From positions 124,001 through 188,000 of the forward strand of contig NZ_WIAQ01000001.1 of assembly GCF_009466385.1 (NCBI RefSeq): DNA of 64,000 nucleotides. The letters are read 5' to 3'. The first letter of the stretch is position 1. Every line of letters starts with the position of its first letter. Source of the DNA: Peribacillus tepidiphilus (GTDB lineage Bacteria; Bacillota; Bacilli; Bacillales; DSM-1321). The notes under the pieces were generated by a model. The model did not search any database and was not told the DNA's origin. It saw nothing but the letters and a program-made list of their open reading frames with translations. Made by a program: the position numbers and the translations under genes. This document shows, in pieces, positions 9,295-17,155 of the stretch.

Positions 9295-9984
9295 CTATAA
9301 CTTCATATTTAGCGTTGTATTTAATCGCTCTCTTGCATGAATATCGGATAGAATTCTAGCAAGCTTCACTTTTCTTAAGCCGAGCCACCACAAGAAAATC
9401 ATGAATGGTAGCATCCAATATAACCATTGGCGCTGGTTGGTTAAAATGTAATCATAAATCCCGTGCAAAACAAATGGTAACAAAAAGGCAAAAAACAGGA
9501 ACAGTTTAGTTTGATCCTTCCCAAATTTGCCTTTTCCTAAATAATATCCCATAATAACACCGAATAATGCATGACTAGAGACTGGAAGCAACGCTCTTCC
9601 AATGGCAAACTCGACACCGTTTGCAATCAGATATAAAATATTTTCTGCCGTTGCAAATCCAAGTGATACCGCAGCTCCATATACAATCCCATCATAAGGT
9701 TCATCAAAAGAAATATGCTGATAAATGACATAAATTAATATAAACCATTTGAAAAACTCTTCCAAAAGTGAAGAAACGAAAAATGCAGAGACAAAACCAT
9801 TTGGGACCAGTTGCTCGGCTTCAATTACATATTGAATAAACATAATTGGAAAAACTAAAAAAGCACCAAATAAAAAAGTCTTAACGACTACGGAGACAGG
9901 CTCTGTTTCATAATAATCCTTTAAATAAAAATAACTTAACAAAGCCAGCCCGGGTGCAATACCAGCTGATAATATGACCAGCAT
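9295..9984 (-). CDS. prsW: PrsW intramembrane glutamic protease
   Basis: In B. subtilis PrsW makes the first cut in the anti-sigma factor RsiW, releasing sigma-W under envelope stress. This 229-residue protein is polytopic, with the family motifs EEFFKW (E75, E76, K79), GFATAEN and a late HALFGVIMG histidine motif. No rsiW lies in the window. The gene is monocistronic, ended by a strong terminator, and diverges from ansA. Confidence 0.93.
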   Translation of the reverse strand: MLVILSAGIAPGLALLSYFYLKDYYETEPVSVVVKTFLFGAFLVFPIMFIQYVIEAEQLVPNGFVSAFFVSSLLEEFFKWFILIYVIYQHISFDEPYDGIVYGAAVSLGFATAENILYLIANGVEFAIGRALLPVSSHALFGVIMGYYLGKGKFGKDQTKLFLFFAFLLPFVLHGIYDYILTNQRQWLYWMLPFMIFLWWLGLRKVKLARILSDIHARERLNTTLNMKL

Positions 9985-10117
9985 AGGCTGACCTCTTTTC
10001 TATTCGTATTTGCTTAAGTAACAATTTAAGGTAAAAAATCTATGTGTGCTTTGTTTAATATTATCATGTTATGATGAAAAGGAAAACCGTTATTGGTAAT
10101 TATTTGGGAGGTGCTTT

Positions 10118-11092
10118 ATGAAAAAAAATATACTTGTCATACACACAGGAGGTACCATTTCAATGGAAGAAGATGCTTCCACTGGAGCAGTGAAGCCTAC
10201 CAAGGATAACCCGATGAAAGATAAAAACGATCAAGTATTTTCAATGGCGAATTTACTAATAGAGGACCCTTTCACGCTACCTTCCCCTCATATCACACCT
10301 CTTGAAATGTTAAAAATAAAAGAAATGATTGAAGACTATCTTAAAAACCAAGACATATCGGGAGTCGTTATCACACACGGAACAGATACACTGGAGGAAA
10401 CGGCTTATTTTTTGGATTCGACCATTTCAACGGATATTCCGATTGTGTTAACTGGTGCAATGAGGTCTAGTAACGAAATTGGGTTTGATGGCTTATATAA
10501 TTATATTTCATCCATTCGTGTGGCACTTTGTCCTGAAGCTAGAAAAAAAGGAGTATTAGTTGTATTAAATGACGAAATCCATACAGCAAAAAATGTCACT
10601 AAAACCCATACAAGTAATGTATCGACCTTTCAAAGCCCACAATACGGTCCGATCGGAATTGTTACGAAGCGCAAAATTTTATTTCATCATCAGCCCATGC
10701 TCAGTGACAAATTCAATATTACCTCTATTTCAAAAAATGTACCTTTATTAAAAGCACATGCTGGTATGGACTCATCCTTATTTTATGCACTTAAGTCTTT
10801 AAAGATTGACGGACTGATCATCGAAGCGCTTGGACAAGGAAATTTACCACCCCAAACTCTTCCAGGCCTTAGCGCACTTTTAGAGGATCAAATTCCTGTT
10901 GTACTTGTTTCCCGCTGCTTTAATGGAATCACTCAAGATGTGTATGGATATGAAGGAGGCGGAAAGCAATTAAAAGAAAAAGGTGTGATTTTTTCTAATG
11001 GCTTAAATGGGCAAAAAGCTAGGATTAAGCTACTCCTTGCACTAGAAGCGAACTTTGATCAAAGCAAACTTTCTGATATTTTTTCTTATTAA
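10118..11092 (+). CDS. ansA: type I L-asparaginase
   Basis: Hydrolyses L-asparagine to aspartate and ammonia. The 324-residue sequence has both catalytic threonine motifs: HTGGTIS at 9-15 (T13) and THGTDT at 86-91 (T89, D90). No signal peptide is present, so it is a cytoplasmic type I enzyme. The ATG follows GGGAGG at good spacing. It is a single gene on the plus strand, divergent from prsW and convergent with ypdA, and shares a bidirectional terminator with ypdA. No aspartase gene follows, unlike the ansAB operon of B. subtilis. Confidence 0.93.
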   Translation: MKKNILVIHTGGTISMEEDASTGAVKPTKDNPMKDKNDQVFSMANLLIEDPFTLPSPHITPLEMLKIKEMIEDYLKNQDISGVVITHGTDTLEETAYFLDSTISTDIPIVLTGAMRSSNEIGFDGLYNYISSIRVALCPEARKKGVLVVLNDEIHTAKNVTKTHTSNVSTFQSPQYGPIGIVTKRKILFHHQPMLSDKFNITSISKNVPLLKAHAGMDSSLFYALKSLKIDGLIIEALGQGNLPPQTLPGLSALLEDQIPVVLVSRCFNGITQDVYGYEGGGKQLKEKGVIFSNGLNGQKARIKLLLALEANFDQSKLSDIFSY

Positions 11093-11101
11093 AAAAGAAA
11101 T

Positions 11102-11140
11102 GCGGAAAGCGCCCGCTTAGCTCTGATTAGAGTTGGACGA
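11102..11140. repeat. possible relic of a second Bacillus repeat type
   Basis: GCGGAAAGCGCCCGCTTAGC is very similar to GCGGAAAACGCCTGTTTAGC at 14884-14903. Both are short, non-coding and next to terminators or stop codons. Blocks of this kind resemble the end of a longer Bacillus intergenic repeat, but only the end is present. Confidence 0.35.
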
Positions 11141-11149
11141 TAAGAAATA

Positions 11150-11186
11150 CGAAAAGCCACCTCGTCAAAAGAGAAGTGGCTTTTCG
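11150..11186. terminator. bidirectional terminator between ansA and ypdA
   Basis: A CGAAAAGCCAC-type stem pairs with GTGGCTTTTCG across a short loop. It lies between two convergent genes, three bases from the ypdA stop; flanking T-rich sequence is modest on both sides. Confidence 0.8.
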
Positions 11187-11189
11187 CAT

Positions 11190-12152
11190 TTATTTAGCTA
11201 AAAGATGTTTCGCGATAAGACCGCCGTGAAATCTTCCATTTTCAATGAATATTTCATTTGCATTGTTTCCAGCTGCGATGACGCCTGCAATATAAATCCC
11301 TTCTACATTCGTTTCCATTGTTTCAGGATTATATAACGGTCTTCCAGTAGCCTCATCAATCCCTACGCCCATTGCTTTTAAAAACGTATGATCAGGATGA
11401 TAGCCTGTCATAGCAAAAACAAAATCACTCTTAACTGATTTTTCTTCTCCATTTACCTCATAAATAACACTGTCTTCTGTAATCGCCTTAATTTGCGCGT
11501 TAAACACCATGTTAATTGTTCCATTCTTCACAAGTGAAACAAACTCGGGCAAAATCCAAGGCTTAATACTACTGGAATATTCTTTTCCACGATACAAAAC
11601 CGTAACTCTTGCATCTGCCTTCACTAACTCCAAGGCTGCATCTACACTTGAATTTTTCCCTCCTATTACTGTAACATCCCGATCGAAATATGGATGGGCT
11701 TCCTTAAAGTAATGGAAAACGTGTGGCAAGTCTTCACCCGGAACATTCATATAATTAGGGTTGTCATAATAACCGGTAGCAATCACAACATGTTTCGTAT
11801 GATAATCCCTCTTAGAGGTTTTTACGATAAATAAACCATCTTCTTGCTTATCCACACTTTCTACTTTTTCAAAGGTATGGATTCTTAGGCCTTTTCTTTT
11901 AACAACCTCCCTATAATAAGCCAATGCTTGATTCCTAACAGGCTTACGATTTTCAGTTATAAAAGGAACATCACCGATTTCAAGCCGATCGCTGGAACTG
12001 AAAAAGGTTTGATGCGTAGGATAATGATAAACAGCATTAACAACATTCCCTTTTTCAATAACAAGCGGGTTTTTTCCTACTTCTTTTAAAGCGATTGCTG
12101 CTGCCAAACCGCATGGACCGCCTCCAACAATAATCACATCTTCCATTTGCAT
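11190..12152 (-). CDS. ypdA: bacillithiol disulfide reductase YpdA
   Basis: A flavoprotein of the thioredoxin-reductase fold that reduces oxidised bacillithiol using NADPH. The 320 residues show the FAD-binding GGGPCGLAAA with the family-specific Cys14, the YPTHQTFFSSS segment, a second dinucleotide motif VIGGKNSSVDAALE, and a C-terminal AGVIAAGNNANEIFIENGR. The usual CxxC of thioredoxin reductase is absent, as expected for YpdA. It adjoins gudB as in B. subtilis, but a 500-base gap with a GC-rich repeat lies between the two. Confidence 0.93.
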   Translation of the reverse strand: MQMEDVIIVGGGPCGLAAAIALKEVGKNPLVIEKGNVVNAVYHYPTHQTFFSSSDRLEIGDVPFITENRKPVRNQALAYYREVVKRKGLRIHTFEKVESVDKQEDGLFIVKTSKRDYHTKHVVIATGYYDNPNYMNVPGEDLPHVFHYFKEAHPYFDRDVTVIGGKNSSVDAALELVKADARVTVLYRGKEYSSSIKPWILPEFVSLVKNGTINMVFNAQIKAITEDSVIYEVNGEEKSVKSDFVFAMTGYHPDHTFLKAMGVGIDEATGRPLYNPETMETNVEGIYIAGVIAAGNNANEIFIENGRFHGGLIAKHLLAK

Positions 12153-12220
12153 AACAAAATTCCTCCAAAATACAATGTTTCGATTTCAAACTTTTGACGA
12201 AAGCACACAACATTTTATTT

Positions 12221-12420
12221 TTAGACTGTTTTGGCAAACTTTGTTGCTTTTTAACAAGTAGTGAGGATCGGTTGATTTCCGCTCCAGGATGCTCACTTTC
12301 CGCAGGGCGGGCGGTGAGCATCCTCGGCGCGCAGCGCCTGTGGGGTCTCACCTGTCCCGCAGCTCCCGCAGGAGTCTCGCACCTTACGCTCCAATCAACC
12401 AACTTTTTTTCAAAGGTTTT
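12221..12420 (+). repeat. GC-rich Bacillus intergenic repeat (best preserved copy)
   Basis: A block much richer in GC than its surroundings. The core (about 12270-12400) begins GGTTGATTTCCGCTCC and ends GCTCCAATCAACC, so its ends form inverted repeats. Inside are further self-complementary stretches (GCGGGCGGTGAGC, GGCGCGCAGCGCC, CCCGCAGCTCCCGCAGG). The flank TTTGTTGCTTTTTAACAAG is also typical of this family, which I know from many Bacillaceae genomes. Open frames across it on both strands are not genes. Confidence 0.75.
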
Positions 12421-12570
12421 CATTCCCAGAACCTATGTAAAAACAATAATCTTTTAGAAAAGAGCTTATTTTTATTATCTAGATTGTCCAATTCGTCTGA
12501 TAAATGAGCAAAAACTCATATTTTCTTTAAAATCAGTTGATATGAACAAGAAATAGTATGAACGTAAATT

Positions 12571-12606
12571 AAAACTCCTATCTTAACCATGATAGGAGTT
12601 TTTTCT
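12571..12606 (-). terminator. terminator of gudB
   Basis: A perfect 12-base stem AAAACTCCTATC/GATAGGAGTTTT with an eight-base loop, and runs of T on both outer sides, so it can act in either direction. It lies about 50 bases past the gudB stop. Confidence 0.92.
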
Positions 12607-12653
12607 TCGTAATTCAATTTTGATGCTCATTTGTTAAAAATCTGTCAATGCTA

Positions 12654-13931
12654 TCAGATCCAACCTCGGTAACGGGAAGCCTCAGCCATTTTTCTTACAC
12701 CCACCATATAAGCTGCCAATCTCATGTCTACACGTCGTGTTTGGGCAATTTCATAAATATTGTTGAAGCTTTTCACGAGGATTTTTTCTAATTTTTCCTC
12801 CACCTCTTCTTCAGTCCAATAATACCCTTGGTTGTTTTGGACCCACTCAAAATAAGAGACAGTAACCCCACCGGCAGATGCAAGGACATCCGGTACCAAT
12901 AAAATGCCTCTTTCTGTCAAAATTTGAGTAGCTTCCAAAGTCGTTGGACCGTTTGCCGCTTCCACAACAATTTTTGCCTTGATATTGTGAGCGTTTTCTT
13001 CGGTAATCTGGTTCTCAATCGCTGCAGGGACAAGAATATCACAATCTAATTCTAGTAATTCTTTATTAGTAATCGTATTTTTAAAAAGCTTTGTAACGGT
13101 TCCAAAGCTGTCTCTTCTATCTAACAAATAATCAATATCTAAGCCATTCGGATCGTAAAGGGCTCCGTATGCATCTGAGATCCCCACAACCTTCGCTCCA
13201 GCATCGTGCATGAACTTAGATAGATAGCTACCTGCATTTCCAAATCCTTGAACAACTACTCTTGCACCTTTTAAATCTATACCTTTTTTCTTTGCGGCTT
13301 CACGAATACAAATCGTAACACCCTTTGCAGTCGCGGATTCTCGTCCATGTGAACCCCCAAGGACTAACGGTTTTCCTGTAATGAAACCTGGAGAATTAAA
13401 TTCGTCGATTCGACTATATTCATCCATCATCCAAGCCATGATTTGAGAATTCGTAAATACATCCGGTGCAGGAATATCTTTAGTAGGTCCCACAATTTGA
13501 CTTATGGCTCTTACATAGCCACGACTTAATCTTTCAAGTTCCCTAAAAGACATGTTCCGAGGATCGCAAACAATACCGCCTTTTCCTCCACCATATGGTA
13601 AATCAACAATTCCGCATTTTAAACTCATCCAAATTGAAAGCGCTTTAACTTCTCTTTCTGTTACATTTGGATGAAAACGGATTCCTCCCTTTGTAGGTCC
13701 GACTGCATCATTGTGTTGCGCTCTATAACCTGTAAATATCTTTACAGAACCATCGTCCATTCTAACAGGAATTTTGACTGTTAACATACGAAGTGGTTCT
13801 TTTAAAAGCTCGTACACCTCTTCTGGATACCCTAATTTCTCTAATGCCTTATGGATCACAGTTTGGGTGGACTTTAGGACATCATGCTTTTCTTCACGTT
13901 CTGCATGATCCGTACCTTTTTCGGCTACCAT
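12654..13931 (-). CDS. gudB: NAD-dependent glutamate dehydrogenase
   Basis: Catalyses oxidative deamination of glutamate to 2-oxoglutarate. The 425-residue protein has the dimerisation/catalytic N-domain with GPTKGGIRFHP, the active-site lysine region PYGGGKGGI, the Rossmann motif GFGNAGSYLS and a conserved ASAGGVTVSYFEW. Context (ypdA upstream in map order, mecB next) identifies it as gudB rather than rocG. The 9-base duplication that makes gudB cryptic in B. subtilis 168 is absent: the segment reads TEREVKALSIW with VKA once (95-97). A promoter with a striking palindrome is described separately. Confidence 0.94.
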   Translation of the reverse strand: MVAEKGTDHAEREEKHDVLKSTQTVIHKALEKLGYPEEVYELLKEPLRMLTVKIPVRMDDGSVKIFTGYRAQHNDAVGPTKGGIRFHPNVTEREVKALSIWMSLKCGIVDLPYGGGKGGIVCDPRNMSFRELERLSRGYVRAISQIVGPTKDIPAPDVFTNSQIMAWMMDEYSRIDEFNSPGFITGKPLVLGGSHGRESATAKGVTICIREAAKKKGIDLKGARVVVQGFGNAGSYLSKFMHDAGAKVVGISDAYGALYDPNGLDIDYLLDRRDSFGTVTKLFKNTITNKELLELDCDILVPAAIENQITEENAHNIKAKIVVEAANGPTTLEATQILTERGILLVPDVLASAGGVTVSYFEWVQNNQGYYWTEEEVEEKLEKILVKSFNNIYEIAQTRRVDMRLAAYMVGVRKMAEASRYRGWI

Positions 13932-13971
13932 TTATGTACCCCCTAAAAGTCATCATACTTTTCTAATTGGT

Positions 13972-13990
13972 GACCTATCAGTGATAGTAT
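13972..13990. promoter_or_regulatory. tetO-like palindrome at the gudB promoter
   Basis: The plus strand has the perfect 13-base palindrome CTATCAGTGATAG at 13975-13987. Extended by one base (13974), the 14-base CCTATCAGTGATAG equals the central part of the Tn10 tet operator O2. It abuts and partly overlaps the proposed -10 box of gudB, the position of a repressor site. No TetR-type regulator gene is in the window. Confidence 0.5.
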
Positions 13991-14014
13991 ACACCTCCTA
14001 CTCCCCCTATGCAA
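13986..14014 (-). promoter_or_regulatory. candidate sigma-A promoter of gudB
   Basis: Minus-strand TTGCAT (14009-14014) and TATACT (13986-13991) with a 17-base spacer, about 55 bases upstream of the gudB ATG. Confidence 0.5.
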
Positions 14015-14177
14015 AGTAATTATCTTTGATTTTATGTAATATTTAGAATTACTCTATTCCACTTTTACTTCCCTTTTTATTTTGTTCTAATCAAAACTTA
14101 CATCTAAAACTTGGTTTCTATGCAACACATTTTCATTTCATTAACAATATTCATTCTGCATTGCTTTTTTTCAATTT

Positions 14178-14221
14178 TTAAAAAAAAGCCTGACAAAAAA
14201 ACGGATGCTTTCATGTCAGGT
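14178..14221 (-). terminator. terminator of mecB
   Basis: A CCTGACA/TGTCAGG stem, followed on the minus strand by a run of eight or more T, eight bases after the mecB stop. Confidence 0.85.
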
Positions 14222-14229
14222 CACATTAT

Positions 14230-14805
14230 TTAAACCATGAAATGTTCTGTTATGGTTTTTATTGCACATTTTTCGAATATTAGTTTGCCATACTCTTGTA
14301 TTTTGTAAAGAGTTAAAGTTGAAGCATTTCCGTACTCTGACGTAAGCGATATGACTGATTTATATTTTTCAGGCTCCACGTCTTCAATATAAATATAATA
14401 ACGGTCCTGATACAAAAATACCTGCCCTTGCTCCAAGCCCAACACTTTCAAACGATGGGCGAGTTGAATGATATCTTCGAATTCGAGGAATACATATAGA
14501 ATATGAGCGTGTTCCCCTAATTTCACTTGAAAGTTCAAATAATCCTCATCATCTAAATCTTCTTCATCCTCACGCGAAACAATAATAATTAACCCTTGAG
14601 CATGCAGAGAAAAAATTTCGATTTCAATCGCACCATTCATTTTAAAATTCATTTCATCACAAGCATCTTCAATCAGATGTTGAAAAATTCTTTGTGCCTT
14701 TAAGGAATGTTCTCTAATCTCTTCGAGCGAAAGCCCGTGGTCCATTAAATCATCAAAGGTTAGAAATATTTTAAACTTGTTTTGATCGAGCCGCTCTAGC
14801 TTCAT
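14230..14805 (-). CDS. mecB: adaptor protein MecB (YpbH), MecA family
   Basis: A paralogue of MecA, the ClpC adaptor. The 191-residue protein has the N-terminal substrate-binding module (MKLERLDQNKFKIFLTFDDL), an acidic linker (REDEEDLDDED) and a C-terminal ClpC-binding domain. The start ATG at 14805 is preceded by GGGGG at eight bases and gives a length close to B. subtilis YpbH (194); 24 upstream codons in the frame are not used. In B. subtilis this protein influences competence and sporulation through ClpCP; that is inferred here. Confidence 0.9.
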   Translation of the reverse strand: MKLERLDQNKFKIFLTFDDLMDHGLSLEEIREHSLKAQRIFQHLIEDACDEMNFKMNGAIEIEIFSLHAQGLIIIVSREDEEDLDDEDYLNFQVKLGEHAHILYVFLEFEDIIQLAHRLKVLGLEQGQVFLYQDRYYIYIEDVEPEKYKSVISLTSEYGNASTLTLYKIQEYGKLIFEKCAIKTITEHFMV

Positions 14806-14898
14806 GCATGATGCCCCCTGTGATGATACCCATATTGCTATATCATATGAAACAAAAAAAACAGGGTGCATATCCATCGAAGAGCGGAAAACGCCTGT

Positions 14899-15807
14899 TT
14901 AGCTGATGCGCTCTTGAAGCCATTTTTCCCAATAGGATGGTTCATTCCCTAATAAATGAGATGCATACTTTTCTTTTAGGTCGGAAGGCAATGTATCCAT
15001 CGCATTTCCTCCAAGGCCTATTTCCAAACTCTTAAATTCATTTTTTAGAGTTTCGATCAATGTAATGGTTCCTTCCACATTTTCCTCTAATGTGCAAGAG
15101 AAAAATAAAAATTTGGGACAGACGGTTTGTATTACGATACTCAAATCCTTAGGAGCAAGGCTTTGTCCGAGATAAACAACATCAAAGCCTCTTCTTTTAA
15201 GGAACAAGGTAAACATTAAGAGACCGATTTCATGCCATTCATTCGGGCCACATACGGCAACAGCCTTTGGCAGAACCTGATTATGCGGGAGCGTTTGAAT
15301 AATGAAGCCGATTCTCGAACGTAAAATGGAAGATGCAAAATGCTCATGGGCACTTGTGATTTTACCATTCTCCCATAAGTCTCCAATTTGATGCAAAATA
15401 CTGCACAATATTTCTATTACTACTTTTTCAATCGAATACAAACTGAAAGCATGGTTTATTAATTCATATGACCTGCCTTCATCAAAATTCAGTAATGCTT
15501 CCAAAAGCTCAGCAGCTAATTTCTTTGATTGTTCATAATCAGCAAATTTAATTTCATTCGTCTCCTGGAGCAATTCCTGCCGTTCTAACAAAGAAACAGC
15601 CTGACTAATCGTGAATCCCTGTCTCGTTTTATCAACCAGCCAGCGCAAAATTTTGAGATGCTCGTCCGTATACAGCCTATGACCTGATTCGTTTCGGTCA
15701 GGGGCGATAAATTGATATCTTCTCTCCCATGCCCTTAATGTACCAGGCTGAATCCCCAACATTTTCGATATTGCCTTTATATTATATTTTCCTTTATGTA
15801 CATCCAT
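14899..15807 (-). CDS. MerR family regulator with cobalamin-binding domain (CarH/LitR-like)
   Basis: A 302-residue transcription factor. Residues 8-76 form a MerR winged helix (IKAISKMLGIQPGTLRAWERRY). About 90-170 is a helical cobalamin-cap domain, and 180-300 a flavodoxin-like B12-binding domain. Two motifs diagnostic for adenosylcobalamin photoreceptors are present: W-x9-EH (W145, E155, H156) and E-x-H-x-x-G (E190, H192, G195). Their spacing matches CarH as I remember it (W131, E141, H142, H177). The residue after the Trp is Glu, not the His132 of Thermus CarH. The ATG at 15807 follows GGTGGAGG; a longer frame upstream is rejected. No homologue sits at this position in B. subtilis. Binding of B12 and light response are inference. 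Confidence 0.85.
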   Translation of the reverse strand: MDVHKGKYNIKAISKMLGIQPGTLRAWERRYQFIAPDRNESGHRLYTDEHLKILRWLVDKTRQGFTISQAVSLLERQELLQETNEIKFADYEQSKKLAAELLEALLNFDEGRSYELINHAFSLYSIEKVVIEILCSILHQIGDLWENGKITSAHEHFASSILRSRIGFIIQTLPHNQVLPKAVAVCGPNEWHEIGLLMFTLFLKRRGFDVVYLGQSLAPKDLSIVIQTVCPKFLFFSCTLEENVEGTITLIETLKNEFKSLEIGLGGNAMDTLPSDLKEKYASHLLGNEPSYWEKWLQERIS

Positions 15808-15842
15808 ACAGATCCTCCACCAAGACAACAATTCTAACATTA

Positions 15843-15870
15843 AGTATACAAAAGTATTCTTACGTGTAAA
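15843..15870 (-). promoter_or_regulatory. promoter of the MerR/B12 gene with direct repeats
   Basis: Minus-strand TTTACA (15865-15870) and TATACT (15843-15848) with a 16-base spacer. TATACTT and AATACTT lie 10 bases apart in direct orientation across the -10 and spacer (15842-15858), and a third copy with the same core is at 15893-15901. Such spacing suits a direct-repeat operator. Confidence 0.5.
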
Positions 15871-15923
15871 ATCTGTAGAAGTTTTGTTCATTAAAAGTAT
15901 AAGTGCCTCTAAAACTCTTATTT

Positions 15924-16694
15924 TCAAGAAGAGGAATGTGTAATTTCAATTAGATGAGTTTCCGGCTTAGCTCCAAGCCTAAAGGGAACGAGGGTCGTGC
16001 CGTATCCATTGCTCACTAATAATGTCAGATCATTTTCCACTGTAACTTTACCTATCTCATAAGGTCCCATACCAAACAATCGAATTTGTCCACCATGCGT
16101 ATGTCCGCTTAAAACGAGATCAATGCTGTGCTCAGGGTTAATTTTTCGCACGATACTAGGATCGTGACTTACTAAAATTCGGAAAGAATTCGGAGCAGAA
16201 TCCATGACAGCCAAATCGATATTATCACGATTTGCTCCCAAGTAGTCAATACCGAGCAAGCAAACTTTATCACCTTGATAAGATTCAAAAGTAACTGAAG
16301 TATTATCAAGAATTTTTACTCCAAAATCCAATAAAGTCGCATCTAACAAATGATAGTCGATTTCATAATCATTGTTTCCCCATACAAAATACATCGGCCC
16401 AATTTCTTTAAGTCTTCCTAGATTTTCTTTAATTCTAGAAAAAGGTACTCCCTTTTCAGCTAAGTCTCCTCCAATTACAACAATATCTGCTTTTTCTTTT
16501 GCAGCTTGGATGATTTTTTCTCCGACTACTCTCTTATGTATATCCGATATAAAAAAAATGGTCAGCTTCCCAAAGCTTTCAGGAAAGCTAGGAAACTGTA
16601 AATGATGCTCAATAATCCTATCAGATTTCGCAATCCTCCACATATAAACGAGAAAGGAAAAAACAATTAAAATAAAAAATAAAAGTAATACCAT
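15924..16694 (-). CDS. ypbG: YpbG-type metallophosphoesterase
   Basis: A 256-residue calcineurin-like phosphoesterase with an N-terminal membrane segment (2-18). The metal-binding motifs are all present: SDIH (50-53), GGDLAEKG (75-82), GNNDYE (106-111), a VSHDPS motif and SGHTHGGQ near the C-terminus. The substrate is unknown. AAGGAG precedes the ATG. It lies ten bases after the small membrane protein gene upstream in the same direction, so these probably form one operon. Confidence 0.88.
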   Translation of the reverse strand: MVLLLFFILIVFSFLVYMWRIAKSDRIIEHHLQFPSFPESFGKLTIFFISDIHKRVVGEKIIQAAKEKADIVVIGGDLAEKGVPFSRIKENLGRLKEIGPMYFVWGNNDYEIDYHLLDATLLDFGVKILDNTSVTFESYQGDKVCLLGIDYLGANRDNIDLAVMDSAPNSFRILVSHDPSIVRKINPEHSIDLVLSGHTHGGQIRLFGMGPYEIGKVTVENDLTLLVSNGYGTTLVPFRLGAKPETHLIEITHSSS

Positions 16695-16703
16695 ATTTAC
16701 TCC

Positions 16704-17099
16704 TTAATCACTGGTCTCGTTAATTTTAAAACTTTTATAATCAATTGAAATGATACCATATATGAATGAAAAACAGAAAAAGAGATAGCTCTGAATTTTT
16801 CCATATCTCCATAAAAAAAAGAAAGAACCAATCGCTAATAATAACACGAATAAATTTACAGGATTGAACGGTTTTTTCGTCCAAATTCTTCCGATCTCTT
16901 CTATCCCAGCTTTCAGTATACTTGCCTGACATAAAAATCCAATAATAAACATGAAGGTTGCCATAAAGTAATCTAACGGATGTAAAATAAGCTCCACTAA
17001 AAACGTTTCAAACTGAAAAGAATTTGAAATAGGGAACCATTTAATAAATAAAAAGCCACAAAGAGATCCTATCAGGATTTTTAGAGCATTTGCAAACAT
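16704..17099 (-). CDS. small polytopic membrane protein of unknown function
   Basis: I do not recognise this 131-residue protein. It has about four hydrophobic segments (roughly 5-20, 40-65, 80-97 and 103-118) joined by short loops, including a basic loop IGRIWTKKPFNP. The ATG follows GGGGGG at nine bases. It is ten bases upstream of ypbG and is probably cotranscribed with it. Length and topology give no clue to function. Confidence 0.7.
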   Translation of the reverse strand: MFANALKILIGSLCGFLFIKWFPISNSFQFETFLVELILHPLDYFMATFMFIIGFLCQASILKAGIEEIGRIWTKKPFNPVNLFVLLLAIGSFFFLWRYGKIQSYLFFCFSFIYGIISIDYKSFKINETSD

Positions 17100-17155
17100 A
17101 AAAAAATCCCCCCCATATCCAATGTATGAGAGAGAGATTTTTTCATAACCATATT

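Noticed and set aside
12055-12507. Open frames across the GC-rich repeat on both strands
   Set aside because: Frames in several phases exist only because the repeat is GC-rich and lacks stops. None has a ribosome site and the peptides have no protein-like character.
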